Source of the DNA: an uncultured Prevotellaceae bacterium
GTDB taxonomy: Bacteria > Bacteroidota > Bacteroidia > Bacteroidales > Bacteroidaceae
Assembly: GCA_902771155.1 (NCBI GenBank)
Contig: CACXVS010000024.1
Location: forward strand, 1 to 46,512
Reading direction: 5' to 3'
Length of the DNA stretch: 46,512 bases
The position numbers were made by a program, and so were the translations under genes. The notes below the pieces were generated by a model. The model did not search any database. It was not told the origin of the DNA and worked only from the letters and a program-made list of their open reading frames with translations. Numbering within the stretch: the first letter of the stretch is position 1; every line of letters begins with the position of its first letter. Positions 26,689-34,720 of the stretch are shown in pieces.

Positions 26689-27231
26689 ATGAAAAAAGTT
26701 TTTTTAATCCTCGTATTGCTTTCTGCGACCATCTCGCTGGTAGCTTCTTGTGCCAATCGACCCAAGGCTGTTGCGACAGCAACGGCTGAAGTCACTGAAG
26801 CCCAACAGGCTGATGCTGCCGACTTGGCGCCCGATTTCGAATTGCCCGACCTGCAGGGTAATCCCCTGAAGCTTTCTTCCCTTCGTGGAAAATACGTGGT
26901 GCTCGACTTCTGGGGCTCCTGGTGCATCTGGTGCATCCGAGGCATTCCCAGTATGAAGGAGGCCTATGCGAAGTACAAGGACAAGATGGAGATTCTGGGT
27001 GTGGATTGCCGCGATCAGGAGGCGAAGTGGAAAGCTGCCGTTGACGAGCACCAGTTGCCCTGGTTGCAGGTGCGTTGTCCTGACGACAAACTTCAGTCGC
27101 TTGCCGAGAAGTATCAGATTGAGGGTTTCCCCACTAAGGTGGTCATCGATCCTGAGGGTAAAATCGTGAAGGTCATCGTGGGTGAGGATCCAGCATTCTA
27201 CACCTTCCTCGACCAACTTTTCGCCAAATAA
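26689..27231 (+). CDS. TlpA/ResA-like thioredoxin-fold lipoprotein
   Basis: 180 residues. A lipoprotein signal ends at Cys21 (LVASC), then an Ala-rich linker, then an AhpC/TSA-type thioredoxin domain (about 45-178) that begins APDFELPDLQGNPLKLSSL. The active site is WCIWC (Cys79 and Cys82), where WCxxC with Ile-Trp between the Cys is uncommon. The cis-Pro loop is EGFPTKVVID. Such proteins reduce or exchange disulfides outside the cytoplasmic membrane. Attached by lipid, it should face the periplasm. The next gene is a metal exporter with its own promoter-like box. Confidence 0.9.
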   Translation: MKKVFLILVLLSATISLVASCANRPKAVATATAEVTEAQQADAADLAPDFELPDLQGNPLKLSSLRGKYVVLDFWGSWCIWCIRGIPSMKEAYAKYKDKMEILGVDCRDQEAKWKAAVDEHQLPWLQVRCPDDKLQSLAEKYQIEGFPTKVVIDPEGKIVKVIVGEDPAFYTFLDQLFAK

Positions 27232-27265
27232 GCCGCTTTGCAACCCAGTTGCAGTGAATGTGCCG

Positions 27266-27273
27266 TATCTTTG
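27266..27273 (+). promoter_or_regulatory. Possible promoter -7 box for the metal ATPase
   Basis: TATCTTTG followed by CAG, about 30 nt before the ATG at 27303. No well-spaced -33 element, so activity may be weak or activator-dependent. Confidence 0.45.
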
Positions 27274-27302
27274 CAGCGTGAAATCAAAACAACTGTAAAG
27301 AT

Positions 27303-29273
27303 ATGGCACATCATCATTGTGAAAACTGCTCACATGAGCATCACCACGAACACGAGTCTCACGAGCATCATCATGAGCATGAGCACAGCCTGAAGCAGCA
27401 GCTCTGGCTCATTGGTATTACCATCGTATTATTAATCGCCGCCTTTTTGGTGGAGAGGCATCTGAACCTCTCCACCTGGCAGTTATTGCTTGTTTATCTC
27501 GTACCTTATTTATTAATAGGGCACGATACGCTGAAAGAAGCTGTGGAGGGCGTTCTTCATGGCGACGCTTTCAATGAGCATTTCCTCATGTCGGTGGCCA
27601 CTATTGGCGCACTCTGTATTGGTTTCCTGCCTGGGGCAGAGACGGAGTTCCCTGAGGCGGTCTTCGTCATGCTATTCTTCCAGGTGGGCGAACTTTTCGA
27701 GGGCTATGCTGAAGGGAAAAGTCGTGCGAGCATCGCCCATCTGATGAATATCCGTCCTGATGTGGCGAATGTAGAGCGTGAAGGTCAGACGCAGGGTGTT
27801 AGTCCTGAAGAGGTGAGGGTGGGTGAGATCATCGTCGTTCGCCCAGGTGAGAAGGTCCCTTTGGATGGTGTGGTCGTCGAAGGCTCCACAGCTCTGAATA
27901 CGGTTGCCCTGACGGGTGAGACACTGCCTCGCGAGGTCAACGAGGGCGACGAGATCATCTCGGGTTGTGTGAATCTCTCTGGGGTTGTCAGGGTGCGCAC
28001 CACCAAACCTTTTGGGGAGAGTACGGTATCAAAGATCATACGTCTGGTGGAGAATGCTGGTGAGAACAAGTCGAAGAGCGAGACCTTCATCACTCGATTC
28101 GCCAGAGTATATACGCCTGTCGTGGTATTCCTGGCCATCGCATTGGCTATTGTCCCTACCTTGTTGGGAGGTGATTTCGCTACCTGGCTCTATAGAGCCC
28201 TGATGTTCCTGGTCGTCTCTTGTCCTTGTGCACTGGTCATCAGCGTGCCCCTCACCTTCTTTGGTGGTATTGGTGGAGCCTCGCGCAATGGTATTCTGGT
28301 AAAGGGCTCCAACTATATGGATGTGTTGGCAAAGGTGGGAACGGTGGTCTTCGACAAGACGGGAACACTCACGCATGGTCAGTTTGCTGTCTCTGCGGTA
28401 CATCCTGACACCTGCGATGAACATCAGCTTCTTCATCTTGCTGCCCATGTCGAACATTTCTCCACTCATCCTATTGGAGCTGCCTTGCGCGATGCCTTCC
28501 CCGATGAGGCTACAGATGGTTGTAAGGTGAGTGACGTAGAAGAGGTCGCAGGTCATGGCATCCGTGCCAAGGTAGGTGAGGATGTGGTCTGTGTGGGCAA
28601 TACGAAGATGATGGATGCAGTAGGTGCCAAATGGCACGATTGCCATCATGTGGGCACGATTATCCATGTGGCAATCAATGGCCGATATGCTGGTCATATC
28701 GTTATCAATGATAAGATCAAGGACGATAGTAGTGAGGCTGTATCCCGTCTGACGAATCTTGGTGTTGCCAAGACGGTGATGCTTACAGGTGATCGTAAGG
28801 AGGTAGGCGAACTCGTAGCTCATACGCTTGGTCTCTCAGAATACCATGCCGAACTCCTGCCTGCTGATAAAGTCTCCCATGTGGAGCGCCTGCTTTCAGA
28901 GAAGTCTGAAGGTAGCTATCTGGCCTTTGTGGGCGATGGCATCAACGATGCCCCTGTGTTGGCTCGTGCTGATGTAGGTATCGCCATGGGAGGTCTTGGG
29001 TCGGATGCTGCCATCGAGGCTGCTGACGTGGTGCTTATGGACGACAAACCCTCGAAAATAGCCCTTGCCATCAGCATTGCCCGTCGCACCCTTGCCATCG
29101 CTCGTCAGAACGTCTGGTTTGCCATTGGTGTCAAGGTGGCCGTACTGATCCTTGCTGCCTTAGGTATCGCCACCATGTGGCTGGCTGTCTTTGCTGATGT
29201 GGGTGTCACCGTCCTTGCCGTCCTCAATGCCATGCGTGCGCTGAGGGTGTCATCGTCTCACGAACTTGGCTGA
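27303..29273 (+). CDS. Zn/Cd/Pb-exporting P1B-type ATPase
   Basis: 656 residues. The usual N-terminal HMA metal-binding domain is missing; instead residues 1-30 contain 14 His and a CENC (Cys6, Cys9) pair. Then come membrane helices, the actuator TGE (204-206), the metal-site CPC (307-309), the phosphorylated Asp351 in DKTGT, HP (389-390) and GDGINDAP (544-551). The last helices keep a Lys (GVKVAV) and an Asp (FADVGVT) typical of the ZntA branch, hence Zn2+/Cd2+ rather than Cu+. It exports metal from the cytosol with ATP. Its 3' end overlaps convergent cotH by 24 bp. Confidence 0.93.
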   Translation: MAHHHCENCSHEHHHEHESHEHHHEHEHSLKQQLWLIGITIVLLIAAFLVERHLNLSTWQLLLVYLVPYLLIGHDTLKEAVEGVLHGDAFNEHFLMSVATIGALCIGFLPGAETEFPEAVFVMLFFQVGELFEGYAEGKSRASIAHLMNIRPDVANVEREGQTQGVSPEEVRVGEIIVVRPGEKVPLDGVVVEGSTALNTVALTGETLPREVNEGDEIISGCVNLSGVVRVRTTKPFGESTVSKIIRLVENAGENKSKSETFITRFARVYTPVVVFLAIALAIVPTLLGGDFATWLYRALMFLVVSCPCALVISVPLTFFGGIGGASRNGILVKGSNYMDVLAKVGTVVFDKTGTLTHGQFAVSAVHPDTCDEHQLLHLAAHVEHFSTHPIGAALRDAFPDEATDGCKVSDVEEVAGHGIRAKVGEDVVCVGNTKMMDAVGAKWHDCHHVGTIIHVAINGRYAGHIVINDKIKDDSSEAVSRLTNLGVAKTVMLTGDRKEVGELVAHTLGLSEYHAELLPADKVSHVERLLSEKSEGSYLAFVGDGINDAPVLARADVGIAMGGLGSDAAIEAADVVLMDDKPSKIALAISIARRTLAIARQNVWFAIGVKVAVLILAALGIATMWLAVFADVGVTVLAVLNAMRALRVSSSHELG

Positions 29274-30794
29274 GTGGCGCTTCCCTTGGTGCTCCCAGAC
29301 GACGAAGTATAGACCACGAGGTAACTGGTCTGTCTTAACCCGATTGCCTGTAGTTGTGCAAAGCACCTCTCTACCTGTGTGGTCGTATAGTCTGATATGA
29401 TAGTCTGCCTGATCGAAGTCGGGATATTCAGCCTCGATAGTGTGGATAGAGGTGTCGATTAAACTGTTGATATCCACAGGCTCATCCTGGCGCTGGGCGA
29501 AGGCTTCGAGAAGGGCTTGTACACGTTCTTTTATAACTGCTCGCAGGTCGTCAACATATTCTTCATAGGAAGAGAAGAGCACGACTTCTGTCATGGTACG
29601 TTGGTCGATACTCCAATATTGGTAGTTCAGTTGCTGTGATGGCTCGAGATGCTGGCTCAGACTGTCGATCTTATTCAGCAGCTTGCTCTCCAGTCCGTTG
29701 TTGTAGAGAGTCACGTAGTGACGTAGTATCAACTTCTGGAACCACTTGTCTTGCCACATACGCTTGATCCACTCGCCAGTACCAACATTGGTGAATCCGA
29801 TGTCGGCCATCAGTTGTCGTCGTGGATCATACCCCATGTCCTCCATGCGCCTGTCGTTGTCGAAGGCGATGTCGTAGTCCCATAACGGTCCGAAGTGGAG
29901 TCGTTGGTCGTCTTGCTCCTTGTAAAAGTACATACTCCACAAGTAGTCGATGTTAGCAGTGATCTCAGAGGCAATATACCAACTGGCCAGTGAGGTGCTG
30001 TCCACATAGTGATGATACCCCTCAGAACTGTTAAAGTCAAGATCGAACAGACGGTATTCGAAAAGCGTCACGAAGTCTCGGATATACGATAGCTGTTGGT
30101 TGTCGATCTCGTCTTTGTCAGGATAATGGATATTCACAGGCACACCCCTGGGAGTCCAAAAGCCTGTGTAGCCGGCGTTAAAGTCTATCGTTCCGTCAGC
30201 CTCCATCAGGTAACCTCCTGTGATGTTGCTCTCTTCTGTAAGTGGATAGTCTTGTTTGACGATGTCAACACGGTGTTTGCGGACTTCAATCTGATCGGAT
30301 ATCTGGTAAGTACCTCGATAGTTTCCGTTCAGTGTCAGGTCGATAAACTTGGCTGATGGTGTGAATGGTTGTCCACAAAGGTCTCCGATGTAGGCTGCCA
30401 GGGCATTGCGCATCAGCGATTTGTCACCATGATTGGCCAGCAGTGTCCATTTCCTGGCATTGGCATGATCATCGCCCAAAAGACGCGTCTTCTGGGAAAA
30501 TTTGATACGGTAGGGCTTCTTCTTGAGATCCCAGGTGGCGTTACCTCGTCCCCGAATCATGACAGAGTCGTAGAATATTTCTTGGTCCTGTTCGTCAACG
30601 TACCACAATTTGGCCAGAACCAGTGTATCCTTGCTGGTGATATCTTCACCAGTAAACGTGTTGATAAACATGTGAGGCAGGTTAGTAAGCCGATGGTGCT
30701 CCTGAGCAGTTGCTGTGCACCATGACAGCACGACAAGTAACAGCCAGATAAGGCTCCGCAGATGCCTGCGGAGCCTTTGTTCCTTAATATGCAT
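29250..30794 (-). CDS. Secreted CotH-kinase family protein with a sorting-like C-terminus
   Basis: 514 residues. A signal peptide (basic 1-15, hydrophobic IWLLLVVLSW, cleavage near TATAQ) is followed by the CotH domain: MIRGRGNATWDLKKKPYRIK, ANHGDKSLMRNALA, GNYRGTYQISDQIEV, GGYLMEADG and GPLWDYDIAFDND, the last holding the expected catalytic Asp residues. CotH proteins are atypical kinases that phosphorylate other proteins. The end, from about 465 (IRLYDHTGREV, LPRGLYFVVW, KFVRR), resembles the type IX secretion sorting domain, so surface display is likely. The ATG at 30794 lies 11 bp inside cydB, and a perfect 12-bp hairpin falls in codons 6-15. Confidence 0.87.
   Translation of the reverse strand: MHIKEQRLRRHLRSLIWLLLVVLSWCTATAQEHHRLTNLPHMFINTFTGEDITSKDTLVLAKLWYVDEQDQEIFYDSVMIRGRGNATWDLKKKPYRIKFSQKTRLLGDDHANARKWTLLANHGDKSLMRNALAAYIGDLCGQPFTPSAKFIDLTLNGNYRGTYQISDQIEVRKHRVDIVKQDYPLTEESNITGGYLMEADGTIDFNAGYTGFWTPRGVPVNIHYPDKDEIDNQQLSYIRDFVTLFEYRLFDLDFNSSEGYHHYVDSTSLASWYIASEITANIDYLWSMYFYKEQDDQRLHFGPLWDYDIAFDNDRRMEDMGYDPRRQLMADIGFTNVGTGEWIKRMWQDKWFQKLILRHYVTLYNNGLESKLLNKIDSLSQHLEPSQQLNYQYWSIDQRTMTEVVLFSSYEEYVDDLRAVIKERVQALLEAFAQRQDEPVDINSLIDTSIHTIEAEYPDFDQADYHIRLYDHTGREVLCTTTGNRVKTDQLPRGLYFVVWEHQGKRHSAKFVRR
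30750..30777 (-). terminator. Strong hairpin after cydB, inside the cotH signal peptide
   Basis: AAGGCTCCGCAG (30750-30761) pairs perfectly with CTGCGGAGCCTT (30766-30777) around a 4-nt loop. In the minus direction it starts 7 nt after the cydB stop and is followed by TTATCTGGCTGTT, not a clean T-run. It may reduce read-through from cydAB into cotH or act as an RNA stability element. Confidence 0.6.
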
Positions 30795-31929
30795 GATCGG
30801 TTTCGATCTCCTCCTTAGTGAGTTTCTTTTTGTCGATGGCGCGCCAGCAGTAGATGATATAAGCCAGCACGAAGGGTACAAGCAGCGATACGTAGAACAT
30901 CGTTGTCAACGTGAACTCACTGGAGCAGGAGTTCTCGAGCGTCAGCGACGACTGTAAGTCTGCTGTCGATGGATAGTAAGCTGTATGGTTCCATGCACTG
31001 CAAAGCAACAGGGCGAGCACAGTGAGTACGGTGCCAATGCCGGCAGGCCAGATACCTCCTACATAATCCTTCGAGAAAATGGTTTTACCAATGCCATAGA
31101 GCACCAGTATCACACCAATGAGCAGTGTCACGAGCAGATACCACATCTCGATAAAGTTGTTGAAATACTTGTATGGTTCCATGTAGATGCGTCCGAAATC
31201 ATCTACGGCAAAGCCCTCCTTCAGCATCAGGTGGACGAGATACGCCACGAAGAGCACCAGGAAAGGCACTGCAGCCCCAACCAATCGCACACTGCCACGT
31301 GAACGGATATTCTCGTCGTCCACATTGTTCATGACATAGAGGATGCCCAATACTCTGGCCAGGAACACCACGGCAAAACCAAACACAAGTACCCAGGGAT
31401 TGAGCAGGGCATCGAGACCATGCGAGGCATTAGCCCACCGCGAGATAATCGGGGTGATGGCTGTGACATCTACCAGATTGTTTTTCTCGATAATGAAGTT
31501 CGAGCCCTCGAAGAAGGTGGCTACGGCACCTCCTAAGAGTAATGGACCTAAGATACCATTAAGTGTCAGGAAAAACTGGAATGTCCTTGGACCGAGAATG
31601 TTGCCAATCTTATTCTGGAACTCATAGCTGACGGCCTGTAACACGAACGTGAAGAGGATGATCATCCAGAGCCAGTAGGCACCACCAAACGAGGTGGAGT
31701 AGAAGAGTGGGAACGAAGCGAAGAAGGCTCCTCCAAAGGTAACGAGGGTGGTAAATGTGAACTCCCACTTACGGCCTGTAGAGTTATACACTAGTCTGCG
31801 ACCCTCCTCTGTGTAGCCAAGTGAACGGGCTACAGAGTTGGCACCCTGCACAAACAACAGAAATACCAAGAGTGCTCCCAACAACGAGACAATGAAGCAC
31901 CAATAATGCTGTAAAAATACGTATGTCAT
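30784..31929 (-). CDS. cydB: Cytochrome bd quinol oxidase, subunit II
   Basis: 381 residues, usual length, with eight or nine membrane helices. It is the partner of CydA in the terminal oxidase that reduces O2 to water with quinol electrons at low oxygen. The N-terminus (LQHYWCFIVSLLGALLVFLLFVQGAN) and the stretch WEFTFTTLVTFGGAFFASFPLFYSTSFGGAYWLW match CydB. It overlaps cydA by 4 nt. Its last 11 bp overlap the start of cotH. Confidence 0.95.
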   Translation of the reverse strand: MTYVFLQHYWCFIVSLLGALLVFLLFVQGANSVARSLGYTEEGRRLVYNSTGRKWEFTFTTLVTFGGAFFASFPLFYSTSFGGAYWLWMIILFTFVLQAVSYEFQNKIGNILGPRTFQFFLTLNGILGPLLLGGAVATFFEGSNFIIEKNNLVDVTAITPIISRWANASHGLDALLNPWVLVFGFAVVFLARVLGILYVMNNVDDENIRSRGSVRLVGAAVPFLVLFVAYLVHLMLKEGFAVDDFGRIYMEPYKYFNNFIEMWYLLVTLLIGVILVLYGIGKTIFSKDYVGGIWPAGIGTVLTVLALLLCSAWNHTAYYPSTADLQSSLTLENSCSSEFTLTTMFYVSLLVPFVLAYIIYCWRAIDKKKLTKEEIETDHAY

Positions 31930-33461
31930 AATTCCGGTCCTTTCTTAATTTGTTTGAGCATAATGTTAATCTCCACTGCAAGCATGGTTGTAAAGAGTAT
32001 CAGGAAGAGGAAGAACGTGAGGGCGACGCTCGACGACTGGAGGTCGCTGACTGCTGCCCATGTGGGCAACATGTCCTGAATGGTCCAGGGCTGACGTCCG
32101 AACTCAGCCACTAGCCAACCACTCTCAGAACCGATATATCCCAGTGGGATGAGCAAGATGGCTATCCAGTAGTGCCAGGCAGGTAGGGCAGTGATATCCC
32201 GTTTCGCCCATAATTTCTTTGGGAAACCGTAGGCGCCAGCAAGCACCACGGCAAAGAAAAGTATAAACAGACAGCCCACACCCACCATCACGCGGAAAGC
32301 CCAGAAATTAATGGGCACGGGTGGCACAACGTCGTTTTTGTCCTTGATATAGCCATAGCCGAAGTAAGGCATGTTCTCTTTCAGTATATTCAGATTGTAG
32401 GCAACGGCCGAGTCGTCACCACTTGAACTGAACTTTGCCTGACGATAGTTGGCAAGGGCGGTGATGGCTTTCTTACCCCGTTCTATCTTCTCTTCCACAG
32501 GGAGTTCCACCTTACCGTCGGGTGTGGTGTAACCATTCAGGATGTCGTTGATGCCAGGCACGTAGCCATGGAAATCGTTTGTGGCCATAAACGAGAGGGC
32601 ATAGGGTACCTCGATACCTTCTATAACCTTCAGTCCGATATCGGTTCCACCGTCATAGAGGGCTTCCATGGCAGCGAGCTTCATAGGCTGCACGGCAGCT
32701 ACATCCTGTGCCGACTTATGACCTGTAGCAGCAGCCAGCAGCGAGGCTACCAATCCTACGGCAGCACCGATCTTCATGCTTTCAATAGCGAGTTTTGTAT
32801 CACGCTTCTTCATCAGATACCAGCAGCAGACGCCTACGCAGAAGATGGCGCCTATGATCCAGGCAGAAGTGACTGTGTGACAGAACTTGCTCACAGCAAA
32901 CGGTGAGAGGGCCACTTCGGCAAAGCTCACCATCTCATTGCGCATGGTGTCGGGATTGAACTCACACCCTACAGGATACTGCATCCAGGCATTGGCTACG
33001 AGGATCCACCAGGCAGAAATCGTTGCTCCCAGACCAGTGAGCCATGTTGAGGCAAGGTGGAATCCTGGCGATACCTTCTTCCAGCCAAAGTACATCACAG
33101 CCACGAAGGTACTCTCCATAAAGAAAGCCACAATACCTTCTACAGCCAGTGGCGCACCAAAGATGTCGCCCACAAACCAGGAGTAGTTACTCCAGTTGGT
33201 GCCAAACTCAAATTCCAGGATGATACCAGTAGCAACACCCATGGCAAAGTTGATGCCAAAGAGTTTCTGCCAGAATTTGGCCGTCTTTTTCCAGAATTCA
33301 TCCTTCGTTCGATAGTACTTGGTCTCTGCGATGCCCATGATGATCGCCAGACCCAGCGTCAAGGGCACGAAGAGCCAGTGATAGATTGCCGTGAGGGCGA
33401 ATTGTGCTCTCGACCAGTCGATGGTCCCGGCATCAATGTCTAAGAATACGTTGTTAAACAT
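31926..33461 (-). CDS. cydA: Cytochrome bd quinol oxidase, subunit I
   Basis: 511 residues. Heme- and quinol-binding subunit in the cytoplasmic membrane. Visible family landmarks are FALTAIYHWLFVPLTLGLAI with the first heme-ligand His, the stretch GTNWSNYSWFVGDIFGAPLA, and EFGRQPWTIQDMLPTW near the end. The Q loop region (about 255-340) contains the Bacteroidetes-type sequence around GYTTPDGKVELPVEEKIERG. It follows DUF4492 after 12 nt and overlaps cydB by 4 nt. Confidence 0.96.
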   Translation of the reverse strand: MFNNVFLDIDAGTIDWSRAQFALTAIYHWLFVPLTLGLAIIMGIAETKYYRTKDEFWKKTAKFWQKLFGINFAMGVATGIILEFEFGTNWSNYSWFVGDIFGAPLAVEGIVAFFMESTFVAVMYFGWKKVSPGFHLASTWLTGLGATISAWWILVANAWMQYPVGCEFNPDTMRNEMVSFAEVALSPFAVSKFCHTVTSAWIIGAIFCVGVCCWYLMKKRDTKLAIESMKIGAAVGLVASLLAAATGHKSAQDVAAVQPMKLAAMEALYDGGTDIGLKVIEGIEVPYALSFMATNDFHGYVPGINDILNGYTTPDGKVELPVEEKIERGKKAITALANYRQAKFSSSGDDSAVAYNLNILKENMPYFGYGYIKDKNDVVPPVPINFWAFRVMVGVGCLFILFFAVVLAGAYGFPKKLWAKRDITALPAWHYWIAILLIPLGYIGSESGWLVAEFGRQPWTIQDMLPTWAAVSDLQSSSVALTFFLFLILFTTMLAVEINIMLKQIKKGPEL

Positions 33462-33473
33462 AATTATTGAATT

Positions 33474-33695
33474 TTATGGATTGGCTCGTTCTGTTAGTTC
33501 AGTCGCCACGAAGTCCGCCTCGTCGCCGTTGGCATGCTGTTTCAGGAAGTTGGGGAAGAAAAACACCTTGAGCACTGCAAAGATAATAAACAATTTTATC
33601 AGAATAATCGCCCAAAGCGTCTTGCCAAGGCGCATATTCCTGAAACCGTCGTAATAGAGGTCAAAGATCCTGTAAAGGTATCCGTTTCTATTCAT
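33474..33695 (-). CDS. DUF4492 small membrane protein, cytochrome bd-associated
   Basis: 73 residues: a polar start MNRNGYLYRIFDLYYDGFRN, one membrane helix (about 27-45, TLWAIILIKLFIIFAVLKVFFF) and a short acidic tail. DUF4492 proteins are found next to cydAB in Bacteroidetes and are thought to act like small bd-oxidase subunits; the exact role is not known. The frame is open 18 codons further upstream, but ATG at 33695 fits the family start and the promoter at 33719-33750. Confidence 0.87.
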   Translation of the reverse strand: MNRNGYLYRIFDLYYDGFRNMRLGKTLWAIILIKLFIIFAVLKVFFFPNFLKQHANGDEADFVATELTERANP

Positions 33696-33718
33696 AAAGG
33701 TGATGTAAAATGATGTTG

Positions 33719-33750
33719 CAAATATACATCTTTTATTAATAAGTTCCAAA
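33719..33750 (-). promoter_or_regulatory. Promoter for DUF4492-cydA-cydB
   Basis: On the minus strand TTTG (33750-33747), a 20-bp spacer and TATATTTG (33726-33719) give a full match. The leader to the ATG at 33695 is about 15-20 nt. Confidence 0.8.
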
Positions 33751-33766
33751 TGTTTTGTGTTTTTTC

Positions 33767-33797
33767 TTTGTTATTTCGTAGGAATTGTCTATTTTTG
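33767..33797 (+). promoter_or_regulatory. Promoter for the coiled-coil/TolC/HlyD/ABC operon
   Basis: TTTG (33767-33770), a 19-bp spacer and TATTTTTG (33790-33797). Divergent from the cyd promoter, with which it shares about 80 bp. It rules out coding starts before about 33800. Confidence 0.78.
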
Positions 33798-33823
33798 CAC
33801 CCGAAAAAGAAATGTGGTTTTTT

Positions 33824-34696
33824 ATGAATAAGAAAATTATCGTTCCACTAATTATCGTGATTCTGGCCTTGTTGGCTGGTGTTGCGTGGCTCTTTTTGAA
33901 CCTGGAGGAACAGAAGCAGGCCAATAAGGATATGCAGGAATTGGCTGCTCTCGATAAGCAGGAGATGGAGAACGAGTACGAGCGTTTTGCCTTGCAATAT
34001 AGTGAGATGAAGACACAGATCAACAACGACTCCATCGTGGCTCAGCTTACTCAGGAACAGATGCGCACCCAGCAGTTGCTCGAAGAGTTGAAACGTGTGA
34101 AGGATACTGATGCCCGTGAGATAGCCCGTCTGAAGAAAGAACTTGCCACTGTGCGTGCCGTGCTTCGCGACTATGTGATGCAGATCGACTCTCTGAATCG
34201 TCTGAACGAGAACCTGAAGGCTGAGAACTCCCGTGTGAGTGCCGAACTTGAACAGCGTACAGCCCAGGTGGCTGGTCTGAGCCACGAGAAGGCTTCGCTC
34301 TCAGAGAAGGTGGCCATTGCAGCCCAGCTCGATGCGACGAACATTCAGTTGCAGGCCCTCAATAAGCATGGCAAGGATGCCAAGAAACTGAAGGATTGTA
34401 CGCAGATGAAGGTCAACTTCGTCATTACCAAGAATGTGACGGCCTCGAATGGCAATCGCACCATCTATGTGCGTATTCAGAACCCTGGCGGCAATACGCT
34501 GAAGGGTGGGGGAACCTTCGCCTATGAGAATCGCAGTCTGGAGTGCTCTGCCAAGAAGACCATTGAATATACGGGTGAGGAAACACCTGTAACCGTCTAT
34601 TGGAATGTCTCTCAGATGCTCGAGGCAGGCGACTATCGCGTTAGCATCTTTGCCGATGGCAATATGATCGGATCAAGAACATTTAGTTTTAAATAA
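33824..34696 (+). CDS. Membrane-anchored coiled-coil protein
   Basis: 290 residues. One N-terminal membrane helix (about 6-25, VPLIIVILALLAGVAWLFLNL) is followed by a long coiled coil (about 28-190, rich in Glu, Gln, Lys and Leu) and a C-terminal beta domain (about 200-290) with VNFVITKNVTASNGNRTIYV and VTVYWNVSQMLEAGDYRVSI. Family not recognised. The ATG at 33824 is preferred because an upstream TTG start would lie inside the promoter. It starts a run of six close genes with TolC, HlyD and ABC permeases, so a role as a periplasmic spacer or partner of that pump is possible; this is inference. Confidence 0.82.
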   Translation: MNKKIIVPLIIVILALLAGVAWLFLNLEEQKQANKDMQELAALDKQEMENEYERFALQYSEMKTQINNDSIVAQLTQEQMRTQQLLEELKRVKDTDAREIARLKKELATVRAVLRDYVMQIDSLNRLNENLKAENSRVSAELEQRTAQVAGLSHEKASLSEKVAIAAQLDATNIQLQALNKHGKDAKKLKDCTQMKVNFVITKNVTASNGNRTIYVRIQNPGGNTLKGGGTFAYENRSLECSAKKTIEYTGEETPVTVYWNVSQMLEAGDYRVSIFADGNMIGSRTFSFK

Positions 34697-34720
34697 ATTA
34701 AGAATATAATAAGAATAGAG

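Noticed and set aside
30795..30881. Longer N-terminus for the CotH protein
   Set aside because: It would add 29 residues before a good signal peptide and overlap cydB by nearly 100 bp.
33785..33823. Upstream TTG start for the coiled-coil protein
   Set aside because: It would lie within the promoter (33767-33797), and the ATG at 33824 gives a normal membrane-anchor start.
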